From: Candidatus Trichofilum aggregatum
GTDB lineage: Bacteria > Chloroflexota > Anaerolineae > Promineifilales > Promineifilaceae
NCBI GenBank assembly: GCA_016716885.1
Contig: JADJUV010000007.1
Coordinates: 35,888 to 99,887 of the forward strand
DNA length: 64,000 nt
Direction of reading: 5' to 3'
The translations under genes and the position numbers were made by a program. Positions 26,704 to 34,368 of this stretch are shown here, piece after piece. The notes under the pieces are model-generated. The model was not told the DNA's origin, did not search any database, and saw only the letters and a program-made list of their open reading frames with translations. The stretch's first letter is position 1. Each line of letters begins with the position of its first letter.

Positions 26704-27918
26704 ATGACTGACCAGCCCAAAACTACCATTCTCTGCTTCGCCAGTTACTACAAAGGTGACCGTTTGATCCAGGCAGTCAAAGCCGCCGGTTGCCATACCA
26801 TTCTGCTCACGGAAGAAAAACATGCGCAAGATCCGTGGCCCTGGGAAAGCATCGACGAGGTGTTTTATATGCCCAACTTGTACAAACAGCCGGACATAAC
26901 CCACGCCGTCAGCTATCTCATGCGCACCCGCACCATCGATCAAATCCTGGCCCTGGACGATTTTGATGTGGAAGTGGTCGCCCACCTGCGCGAACATTTC
27001 CGTATGCCCGGTTTAGGTGATTCCCTGGCCCGCCATTTCCGCGATAAGTTAGCCATGCGGACCCAGGCCAAGGCCAGTGGCATTCGTGTACCTGAATTCA
27101 TTGGCATCCTGAACCATGACAAGGTCCGCCAGTTCATGGACCGCGTCTCACCCCCATATGTACTCAAACCTCGGGGTGAAGCCAGCTCCATGGGCATCAA
27201 AAAAATTAACCACCCCGATGAATTGTGGCCCCATTTAGAACCCTTAGGGGATCGGCAATCGTTTCATCTGCTGGAGAAATATATTCCGGGGGATGTTTAC
27301 CATGTCGATAGTCTGGTGGATGGGGGTAAAGTAATCTTTGCCAGTGCCAGCAAATATGCGCGGCCGCCGATGAATGTGTACCAGGGGGGTGGCGTTTTTA
27401 TCACCCGCACCCTGGATCGTGACTCAGGTGAGGCCAAAGAATTGACCACTCTGAATAAGAGCCTGCTCAAAGGGCTAGGGCTGGAGCGTGGCGCGGCTCA
27501 TGCAGAATTCATCAAAGGGCATGAAGACGGCCAATGGTATTTCCTGGAAGTAGCATCCCGCGTTGGTGGGGCCAACATCTCTGAGGCCGTGGAATGGGCT
27601 ACCGGGGTAAACCTGTGGGCCGAATGGGGGCGGCTGGAAGTGGCCCATGTACGGGGCGAAAAATACAAATTGCCTAAACTCAAAAAAGAGTACGCCGGGG
27701 TCATTAACTGCCTGGCACGGCAAGACTGGCCGGATTTATCGGGTTATAATGATCCGGAAATTGTGTGGCGTATGAGCAAAAAATACCACGCCGGGTTTAT
27801 CGTGGCTTCTCCCGATGCCCAACGGGTAGAAGATTTGCTCAACCAGTATGCCGAACGGTTTAGTCATGATTTCCTGGCCGTGATGCCGCCTCTAGAAAAA
27901 GCGGCTGATGGTCACTAA
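26704..27918 (+). CDS. ATP-grasp ligase of the carbamoyl-phosphate-synthase/D-Ala-D-Ala-like group
   Basis: 404 residues. An N-terminal preATP-grasp fold (ILCFASYYKGDRLIQAVKAA) is followed by central YVLKPRGEASSMGIKKI with FHLLEKYIPGDVYHVDSLV. The metal/ATP-binding HAEFIKGHEDGQWYFLEVAS and RVGGANISEAVE complete the domain. This arrangement is typical of free-standing ATP-grasp amino-acid or peptide ligases (BtrJ/BacD-like). TAGGAG precedes ATG 26704, which rules out the upstream in-frame start inside a tandem repeat. As the third ATP-grasp gene in a row, it suggests successive additions in one pathway. The C-terminal 70 residues (HAGFIVASPDAQRVEDLL) form a small extra domain. Confidence 0.84.
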   Translation: MTDQPKTTILCFASYYKGDRLIQAVKAAGCHTILLTEEKHAQDPWPWESIDEVFYMPNLYKQPDITHAVSYLMRTRTIDQILALDDFDVEVVAHLREHFRMPGLGDSLARHFRDKLAMRTQAKASGIRVPEFIGILNHDKVRQFMDRVSPPYVLKPRGEASSMGIKKINHPDELWPHLEPLGDRQSFHLLEKYIPGDVYHVDSLVDGGKVIFASASKYARPPMNVYQGGGVFITRTLDRDSGEAKELTTLNKSLLKGLGLERGAAHAEFIKGHEDGQWYFLEVASRVGGANISEAVEWATGVNLWAEWGRLEVAHVRGEKYKLPKLKKEYAGVINCLARQDWPDLSGYNDPEIVWRMSKKYHAGFIVASPDAQRVEDLLNQYAERFSHDFLAVMPPLEKAADGH

Positions 27919-28156
27919 TCTGAGCCTTTGTGGCTAATCATCCGTAGAGAAGCCTGGAATTCCCGCTCACAAAGGGGCACGCGGCCGCAAACCGAGAAAG
28001 CGCATTCGATTCCGATAGGCTTTCGTCGTTCCTTCCAAACAAACCAGTCCCAAGAAAACACTTGTCAACTGGTCAAGAGCATGGCGTGTTATCGCCAGAG
28101 TGGTGACTGTTATCTAACCAATGGCAGTCACTTTTTATTGTCAAGGAGTAGATATT
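27919..28156 (+). promoter_or_regulatory. Leader of KimA-like gene with terminator just before the ribosome site
   Basis: A hairpin GTGACTG (28103-28109) with CAGTCAC (28125-28131) followed by TTTTT ends about 7 bases before AAGGAG (28143) of the next gene. A terminator inside the leader, so close to the start codon, suggests control by attenuation or a riboswitch. I could not match the remaining leader to the c-di-AMP (ydaO) riboswitch consensus by eye. Confidence 0.5.
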
Positions 28157-30064
28157 ATGTCGCTTTCACTGGCCAACATTAAACGGGTTCTCATTGGTGA
28201 ACCGTTTCCCACCCGGGCAGAGATCCACGAACGCCTGGATAAGGTACGGGCGCTGGCTATTTTCGCTTCTGACCCCATCAGCAGTAATGCCTATGCCACC
28301 GAAGCAATTATGTCGGTGCTCATTTTGATGGGCAGTGGTCAACTGCGTCTTACGCTACCAGTGGCTCTAGGGATCATGGCCCTGGTTTTACTCGTGGTGT
28401 TTAGTTATATCCAGACGATTTTACACTACCCTGACGGGGGTGGTGCATACACAGTGACGAAAGACAATCTGGGTGTGTTACCATCATTGGTCGCGGCCGC
28501 GGCCCTCCTCATTGACTATATCCTCACCGTCTCTGTTTCCGTCTCGGCGGGCATCCGCGCCATCACCTCTGCCTTCCCTGAAACCTTTGACTACCGGGTG
28601 CTGATGGCTCTTGTAGCCGTGGTATTACTGACCTTGGTCAATTTACGCGGCGTACGTGAAAGTGGCACGATCTTTGCCATTCCCACTTATGCCTTCGTCG
28701 TAGGCGTCATCAGCGTCATCATCATTGGGCTGGTGCGCGAATTTGGTCTGTTCGGAACCGACATCGTCATTCATGATCTACCCAACATAGAACCGGTCGA
28801 ACCGGTTACCCAAGGACTTTTCATCTGGCTTCTCTTGCGTGCTTTTGCGGCTGGTTGTACGGCTCTTACGGGGATCGAGGCGATCAGTAACGGCGTACCC
28901 GCCTTCCAACCCCCGGAAGCCAAAAATGCCGCCAAAACGATGGTCGCTATGGGCCTCATAGCCATGGTACTCTTCATTGGTATCACCTTCGTCTCGACCA
29001 ACCTGCACCTTATCCCCTCCGAAGAAGAGAGCATCCTCTCGCAAATGACACGCGAAGTGACGGGTGGTGGTTTCCTGTATTACTGGGTGCAATTTTTCAC
29101 CATGATGATTTTGATTCTAGCGGCCAATACGGGCTACCAGGACTTCCCCCGCCTTAGCTCCTACCTGGCCAAAGACGGCTTTATGCCCCGCTGGATGCAG
29201 AACCGAGGCGACCGCCTGGTTTACAATGGCGGCATTGTAACGCTCGCGGTCATTGCCTCCATCATCATCATTATCTTTCAGGCTGACGAAATTGCTATGT
29301 TACCCCTTTATGCTCTGGGGGTTATGCTCAGTTTCACCCTATCCCAATTCTCCATGGCTAAACTGATGGGGCGTATTGCCCATCTGAAACCCGGTCAACA
29401 TCTTAAGACATTGGTGACTGAGATTCATTATGAAAAGGGAGTTTGGTGGAAACGGGGCGTGAATTATGTTGGTGGGGCGACGACACTGATCGTGTTGATC
29501 ATTCTCATTGCCACCAAATTTTTGGAAGGGGCGTGGGCAGTTGTCGTCGCTATACCTTTACTGATCATGATGTTCCGCTCCATTAAAAAGCATTACGCCA
29601 TCGTAGCTGACTCATTAAGCACCCGTGAGCTTAGCCTGGAAGAGTTGTCCGATATTGCCAATGTAGCTATCGTGCCAATTGCTGATGTTCATCGTGGCAC
29701 GATTCGGGCGTTGCGTTATGCCCGCCGTATTTCTGATGATGTACGGGCGGTCTGCATCATTACCAGCCCCGAACAAATGGATCGTTTACAGAGGCGATGG
29801 GAACGGTTCCCGGAAATCACTCAGGATTTGCACCTTGTATGCCTGGAATATGAATATCGGGACATTATTACCCCCCTGGTAAACTATATTGACCAGGTCA
29901 ACAATGTGGAATTCCCCGATCAACTGATCACGGTGGTGGTGCCAGAATTTGTGCCAAAATCGTTTGGGGAACAGCTTTTACACAATCAGACAGCTAATTT
30001 CTTGCGTATTCGCCTACATGGGCAAGAAGATATTGTCGTGATTGATGTACCCTTCCATCTATAA
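28157..30064 (+). CDS. KimA-like APC-superfamily potassium/amino-acid transporter
   Basis: 635-residue protein with about 12 transmembrane helices followed by a cytoplasmic domain of about 170 residues. The N-terminal block HERLDKVRALAIFASDPISS, then SNAYATEAIMSVLILMG and HYPDGGGAYTVTKDNLG, matches the KimA (YdaO) group of high-affinity K+/H+ symporters. Those proteins are of similar size and often controlled by c-di-AMP. The soluble tail (VAIVPIADVHRGTIRALRYA to VVVPEFVPKS) is the USP-like regulatory domain of the group. ATG 28157 follows AAGGAG with eight bases of spacing. A K+ role fits the K+ channel gene 1.2 kb downstream. An amino-acid permease function cannot be excluded. Confidence 0.85.
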   Translation: MSLSLANIKRVLIGEPFPTRAEIHERLDKVRALAIFASDPISSNAYATEAIMSVLILMGSGQLRLTLPVALGIMALVLLVVFSYIQTILHYPDGGGAYTVTKDNLGVLPSLVAAAALLIDYILTVSVSVSAGIRAITSAFPETFDYRVLMALVAVVLLTLVNLRGVRESGTIFAIPTYAFVVGVISVIIIGLVREFGLFGTDIVIHDLPNIEPVEPVTQGLFIWLLLRAFAAGCTALTGIEAISNGVPAFQPPEAKNAAKTMVAMGLIAMVLFIGITFVSTNLHLIPSEEESILSQMTREVTGGGFLYYWVQFFTMMILILAANTGYQDFPRLSSYLAKDGFMPRWMQNRGDRLVYNGGIVTLAVIASIIIIIFQADEIAMLPLYALGVMLSFTLSQFSMAKLMGRIAHLKPGQHLKTLVTEIHYEKGVWWKRGVNYVGGATTLIVLIILIATKFLEGAWAVVVAIPLLIMMFRSIKKHYAIVADSLSTRELSLEELSDIANVAIVPIADVHRGTIRALRYARRISDDVRAVCIITSPEQMDRLQRRWERFPEITQDLHLVCLEYEYRDIITPLVNYIDQVNNVEFPDQLITVVVPEFVPKSFGEQLLHNQTANFLRIRLHGQEDIVVIDVPFHL

Positions 30065-30075
30065 AAAAGAGTAAC

Positions 30076-30150
30076 GATACAGCCCCTCCCGGGAGGAAAC
30101 CACCCCTCTCCCCAAGCGGGAGAGGGGCCGGGTGAGGGTAAGCTGTTCGG
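30076..30150. repeat. REP hairpin (CCTCTCCC/GGGAGAGG)
   Basis: Dyad of CACCCCTCTCCCCAAGCGGG and its complement arm, related to the hairpin inside 2174-2410. It lies between the convergent genes ending at 30064 and 30218. Confidence 0.6.
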
Positions 30151-30217
30151 TCCGCCAAGCCAGAGAACCTGTAATGACGCTTTCCCTCTGTGCTCTCTGT
30201 GTAACCTCTTTTTTATC

Positions 30218-31138
30218 TCAATCTGATCCGCGGCCGCGATGCACCACATACACCCCCGCCAATATCGCCACACCCCCCACCATCTGCAACCAGCTAAACC
30301 GCTCCCCTAATAACCAGGCCGATAACAAGGCCGTCATTACCGGCTGACCCAACAGCGCGGGTGCCACCAACGAGGCCGACAAATGGCCCAAAGCGTAGTT
30401 AATCGCCAGGTAACCCGCCGCCTGAGATACCAACCCCATGCCCAAAAAGCTGAGATAGGTGTTGGTGGGATACCCGGTTAGCGGCTGGCCCAACAGCCAG
30501 ACGATGAGAAGCAAAACCAGGGCACTGCTGGTCGTAGAAAGCCAGTAAAAACTGAGGGAGTCGAGGCGTCTGCGGCCGCGTTGGGCAAACAACAAATATC
30601 CCGCATAAAACCACCCGGCCCCCAGCGAGAGCAAATTGCCCCACTGAAATTCGGCCGAAACATCTTGCGGCACCCCCACGATTAAGATCACCCCCGCCAA
30701 AGCCAATAACACCCCCCACCAAAACAGCTTGCCCAACTGCTCCCGGAAAATCAGCACCGCCCCCAACCCTACCCACAGGGGCGCCGTGTTCCCCAACAAA
30801 GTGGGAATCGTGACCCCGCTCAAAATGACCCCGGTCGTCCACAAAAACAGATCCCCGGCAAAGAAGAGTCCCCCCATCACCGCCATGCCGATTTCCCGGC
30901 GCGGCCAGGCTCCCATACCATCCTGTTGCCGCCGCAGGCGAAGCAAAAATGGCAGAACCATGACCAGGGAGCCGATACCCATGCGGTAAAAAGCGGAGAC
31001 CGCGTTAGGCGCACCGGCCCAACGGATAAAAATGCCGGAGAAACCCAGGCAGATGATGGCGACAATGAGAGCCAGATAGGCTCGGACGGGTACGCGGCCG
31101 CGGACGGGCACATGGGTAATGGACAGACTGTTTTTCAT
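30218..31138 (-). CDS. EamA/DMT-superfamily transporter
   Basis: 306-residue protein with ten hydrophobic segments arranged as two EamA repeats. The first repeat begins ALIVAIICLGFSGIFIRWAG and includes ALAGVILIVGVP; the second begins LLSLGAGWFYAGYLLFA and ends LLGERFSWLQMVGGVAILAG. The latter is the signature closing of EamA domains. Probably an exporter of metabolites or amino acids; substrate not predictable. It is divergent from the K+ channel gene, with an 86-bp intergenic region likely holding both promoters. Four GCGGCCGC sites are spread through the gene and its 3' end. Confidence 0.87.
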   Translation of the reverse strand: MKNSLSITHVPVRGRVPVRAYLALIVAIICLGFSGIFIRWAGAPNAVSAFYRMGIGSLVMVLPFLLRLRRQQDGMGAWPRREIGMAVMGGLFFAGDLFLWTTGVILSGVTIPTLLGNTAPLWVGLGAVLIFREQLGKLFWWGVLLALAGVILIVGVPQDVSAEFQWGNLLSLGAGWFYAGYLLFAQRGRRRLDSLSFYWLSTTSSALVLLLIVWLLGQPLTGYPTNTYLSFLGMGLVSQAAGYLAINYALGHLSASLVAPALLGQPVMTALLSAWLLGERFSWLQMVGGVAILAGVYVVHRGRGSD

Positions 31139-31224
31139 GATGGGATTCTGTCACAAGGATAATTCCCCGCCAAATTAACACCTGTTTGTCCGTTTTAGGC
31201 TAAAATTCCTCGACCTGCCCAAAT

Positions 31225-32244
31225 ATGAACCGCCTTCTCCCCGGACTAAGCCGTCGTGTTGTCACCCTATTCACCATTATTACGGTGGTGATCTCGGTTG
31301 GCACGGGTGGGTATATGCTCATCGAGGGCTGGAGTTTTTTTGATGGCCTGTACATGACAGCCATCACCCTGTCTACCATTGGCTACGGCGAAATTAATCC
31401 TTTGAGTGACCGCGGCCGCGTCTTTACCCTCTTTCTCATCATTGCCGGGGGCACCATCTTCGCCTACGCCCTCAGCAGTGCCATCGAGTATGCCCTGGCT
31501 TCTGGCCTGGCCGACCAACTACGGAGACGACGCCTGATGAAAACGCTGGGCGATCTGGAACAACACATTATTGTCTGCGGTTATGGCCGGGTGGGCCGCG
31601 CCGCCATCAGCACCCTGCGGGAAGATAAAACCGCGCTGGTGATCATAGACGTTGATGCCGAACAAGTTCAACAGGCGCGTGAAGGGGGTTTGCTCGTGGT
31701 GGAAGGGGATGCCACCCGCGATGAAGTTCTGCGTGAAGCCGGTCTGGAACGGGCCAAAGGGTTACTGGTCAGCACTGGCGACGATGCGCTCAACCTGTTT
31801 GTGGTACTTTCCGCCCGCACCATGAACCCATCCATCTACATCGTGGCCCGCTCCTCTCGCCCCGAAAACGAGGCCAAACTGCGCCGGGCAGGCGCCAACA
31901 GCGTCGTGTCACCTTACCAGATTGGCGGCCGCCGCATGGCCCATGTCCTACTACGCCCTAATGTCACCGATTTTCTGGACGTGGTAACGCTAGACAATGG
32001 GTTAGAAATATGGCTCGATGAGATCGTGATTGAACCAGGCTCCCCGCTCATGGGTCAAACCGTCTTTGAAGCCGATTTGCGCCGCCGCCTGGGCGTTACC
32101 CTGGTGGCGTTACAGCGTCCTTCTACCCAAAGCACCCTGCAACCCGATAAAACGACTCGTTTTGAGGTTGGGGATCATGTGATTGCCGTGGGCACGCGGC
32201 CGCAAATTGCCGCTCTTGTCCAACTAGCCCAAAACACCCGATAG
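31225..32244 (+). CDS. Potassium channel with RCK (TrkA-N/TrkA-C) domains
   Basis: 339 residues. Two transmembrane helices flank a pore loop with the selectivity filter TIGYG (51-55), so the channel is of the 2TM MthK/Kch type. A RCK_N Rossmann domain follows, starting HIIVCGYGRVGRAAISTL and carrying VVEGDATRDEVL. A TrkA-C domain (IVIEPGSPLMGQTVFEADLR to VIAVGTRPQIAAL) closes the protein. Ligand gating by Ca2+ or nucleotide is normal for the family. The gene likely starts an operon with the phosphoesterase 11 bp downstream. Confidence 0.9.
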   Translation: MNRLLPGLSRRVVTLFTIITVVISVGTGGYMLIEGWSFFDGLYMTAITLSTIGYGEINPLSDRGRVFTLFLIIAGGTIFAYALSSAIEYALASGLADQLRRRRLMKTLGDLEQHIIVCGYGRVGRAAISTLREDKTALVIIDVDAEQVQQAREGGLLVVEGDATRDEVLREAGLERAKGLLVSTGDDALNLFVVLSARTMNPSIYIVARSSRPENEAKLRRAGANSVVSPYQIGGRRMAHVLLRPNVTDFLDVVTLDNGLEIWLDEIVIEPGSPLMGQTVFEADLRRRLGVTLVALQRPSTQSTLQPDKTTRFEVGDHVIAVGTRPQIAALVQLAQNTR

Positions 32245-32255
32245 GCCCACTCCCT

Positions 32256-32921
32256 ATGACCATACTCCCTGGCGGGCAACCAAAACCCTTACGCATCCTG
32301 GCCCTGAGCGATCAGGTCATGGATCATCTTTACAGCCATGACGTTGCCCTGCGCTGGCCCAGGATAGATTTGTTAATAGGCTGTGGTGATTTGCCCTTTT
32401 ATTACCTGGACTTTCTCTCCTCAGCCCTGGATGCGCCCCTGCTGTATGTGCGTGGCAACCATGATGCTGGTGCCTACATGACCAGTGATGGCCGCAACCA
32501 GACCGGGGTCGAAAGCGGCCGCGATATTCATGGACAGGTCGTGTGGGAACAAGGACTCATTATTGCCGGTCTGGAAGGCTCCATGCGCTACCGCCCCAAA
32601 GCCCGCTGTATGTATAGTGAAGAGGAAATGTTTTGGGAAATTGCCCACCTGTTACCGGGCCTGCTCTGGAACCGGATCAAACATGGGCGTGCGCTCGATA
32701 TTCTGATCACCCATTCACCCCCTTTTGGTATTCATGATTTGCCCGATAGAGCGCATACCGGGTTTAAAATATTCCTCACTCTGATGAAATGGGCGCGGCC
32801 GCGGTACCTGCTTCACGGTCACATCCATACCCGACTCAACAACGATCCCCAAAACAGCCAATACCAAAACACCACCATCATGAACGTCTATCCCTACCGC
32901 CTGCTAGAATACAAGCCATGA
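32256..32921 (+). CDS. Metallophosphoesterase lacking the first canonical histidine
   Basis: 221-residue calcineurin-like phosphoesterase. Visible motifs: GCGDLPFYYLDF, VRGNHDAG, THSPPFGIHD and LHGHIHTR. The first motif reads LALSDQVMD where the family normally shows DxH, so one metal ligand is different. This substitution also occurs in some bacterial relatives, so the enzyme is not necessarily dead. It is cotranscribed with the K+ channel gene. Substrate unknown. A GACCGCTTT REP element follows the gene. Confidence 0.8.
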   Translation: MTILPGGQPKPLRILALSDQVMDHLYSHDVALRWPRIDLLIGCGDLPFYYLDFLSSALDAPLLYVRGNHDAGAYMTSDGRNQTGVESGRDIHGQVVWEQGLIIAGLEGSMRYRPKARCMYSEEEMFWEIAHLLPGLLWNRIKHGRALDILITHSPPFGIHDLPDRAHTGFKIFLTLMKWARPRYLLHGHIHTRLNNDPQNSQYQNTTIMNVYPYRLLEYKP

Positions 32922-32952
32922 GACTCATTCAGTTAACAAATATTCTGTTTGT

Positions 32953-33036
32953 AGTGACCGCTTTAGCGGGCTGACGCTAGCCCGCTAAAGCGGTCACTAC
33001 AAACCAAAACGCAAATGATTATCTGAACATCTATAT
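32953..33036. repeat. REP element, GACCGCTTT palindrome family (copy 2)
   Basis: GTGACCGCTTTAGCGGGC with its complement around a short centre (32953-33000), followed by CAAATGATTATCTGAACATC, as after copy 1. Confidence 0.8.
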
Positions 33037-33094
33037 ATGATAAAATTGAGGGATAATAGGCTACGTCCAACTGGTTCAAACTAAGAATAAAATT

Positions 33095-34366
33095 ATGACG
33101 CGCAAGAAACAAACACCTACACAACTCACCCCAGTACCCCCCTCATCAGTCGTCAATGACCCGCTTCATGCCTCTCCACCCTGGAATCGCACCACGAAGA
33201 CCGTGGTTGTCATCATCGGGCTATTTTTGTTGGTTTTTGTTACCTACCGGTTTCAATCACTGATTGGACAGGTCGTCGCGGCCGCGATGCTGGCCTATGT
33301 CCTCAATCCCCTCATCAAATTTTTGGATGAGCGCACGCCACTCCACCGTAACACATCCATCCTGCTTACCTACCTGGTTGTGGCCGCCTTGTTTATCTGG
33401 GCTGTCGTAGCTTTGGGGGTCGCCGCCTATCAACAAATTGCTACCCTCATCGACCAGGCCCCCGACATCATCACCAACGCCCTTGATTGGCTGAATGAAG
33501 TCACCAGCGCCCCCATCATTATCGGCCCCTTCACCTTCAACCCCACCACACTCGATTGGACCGCCATCCGTGATCAGCTAGTCAGCCTGATCCAACCGGC
33601 ATTGAGCCAGGGCGGGCGCGTCGTCGGTTCCGTCGCCTCTTCTACTCTGGGTTTTGTTGGCTCTGCCTTCTTCGTTTTCATCGTTTCCATCTACCTGGCT
33701 ATTGAACTTCCCAAATTAGGCGATTATGTGGGCCGCTTTGCTTCACAACCCGGCTACCGGGAAGATGCCGAACGGATCATGCGCGAATTTGGCCGCATTT
33801 GGAGCGCCTATTTACGCGGCCAGATCATTCTGGGGCTGGTCATCGGGGTACTTGTCTGGATTGCCATGCTGGCCCTGGGTGTCAACAACGCCTTTGCCCT
33901 GGGCGTTATCGCCGGTTTACTAGAGTTTGTGCCTAACCTTGGCCCCATCGTCTCAGCCGTTATTGCCGTGGGCGTAGCCGTCTTTCAACCCACCAACTAT
34001 CTGGGTTTGGAGCCAGGTTATTACGCCCTGGCCGTCATCGTGGTCATGCTCATTATTCAGCAAATCGAAAACTCCTTTCTTGTACCACGTATCGTGGGGG
34101 AAGCGCTAGACTTACATCCTATTCTCGTTATTGTGGGTGTGTTTATGGGTGGGTCATTAGCGGGCATTGTGGGAGCCATTTTGGCCGCACCCGTGCTGGC
34201 TTCCATCAAGTTACTGGGCATGTATGCCTGGCGCAAATTATTCGATTTGCACCCCTTCCCGGAGCCAGAAGAGATGGATGACTCACGGATTACCTGGCGA
34301 GAACGCGGCCGCAGACTCACCCAAACCCTCGTAGTTCGGTTCCGCAACCCCCAGGCCAAACGCTAA
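33095..34366 (+). CDS. AI-2E/PerM-family membrane protein
   Basis: 423 residues with the eight-helix AI-2E-family architecture. Two N-terminal helices (VVVIIGLFLLVFVTYRF, AAMLAYVLNPLIKFLDER) precede a long soluble loop. The conserved membrane block GLLEFVPNLGPIVSAVIAV and the closing HPILVIVGVFMGGSLAGIVG follow. Members act as exporters or Na+/H+ antiporters, and the family name does not prove AI-2 transport. The basic C-terminal tail (RITWRERGRRLTQTLV) is cytoplasmic. The next gene starts 2 bp after the stop, so the two are cotranscribed. Confidence 0.87.
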   Translation: MTRKKQTPTQLTPVPPSSVVNDPLHASPPWNRTTKTVVVIIGLFLLVFVTYRFQSLIGQVVAAAMLAYVLNPLIKFLDERTPLHRNTSILLTYLVVAALFIWAVVALGVAAYQQIATLIDQAPDIITNALDWLNEVTSAPIIIGPFTFNPTTLDWTAIRDQLVSLIQPALSQGGRVVGSVASSTLGFVGSAFFVFIVSIYLAIELPKLGDYVGRFASQPGYREDAERIMREFGRIWSAYLRGQIILGLVIGVLVWIAMLALGVNNAFALGVIAGLLEFVPNLGPIVSAVIAVGVAVFQPTNYLGLEPGYYALAVIVVMLIIQQIENSFLVPRIVGEALDLHPILVIVGVFMGGSLAGIVGAILAAPVLASIKLLGMYAWRKLFDLHPFPEPEEMDDSRITWRERGRRLTQTLVVRFRNPQAKR

Positions 34367-34368
34367 CC

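Noticed and set aside
22526..27918. Graspetide (RiPP) cluster
   Set aside because: ATP-grasp ligases and a nearby protease hinted at it, but no small precursor ORF with a repeated core was found in the spacers.
27919..28156. c-di-AMP (ydaO) riboswitch
   Set aside because: The location is right but I could not find the conserved core; only the terminator is reported, as a leader of unknown class.
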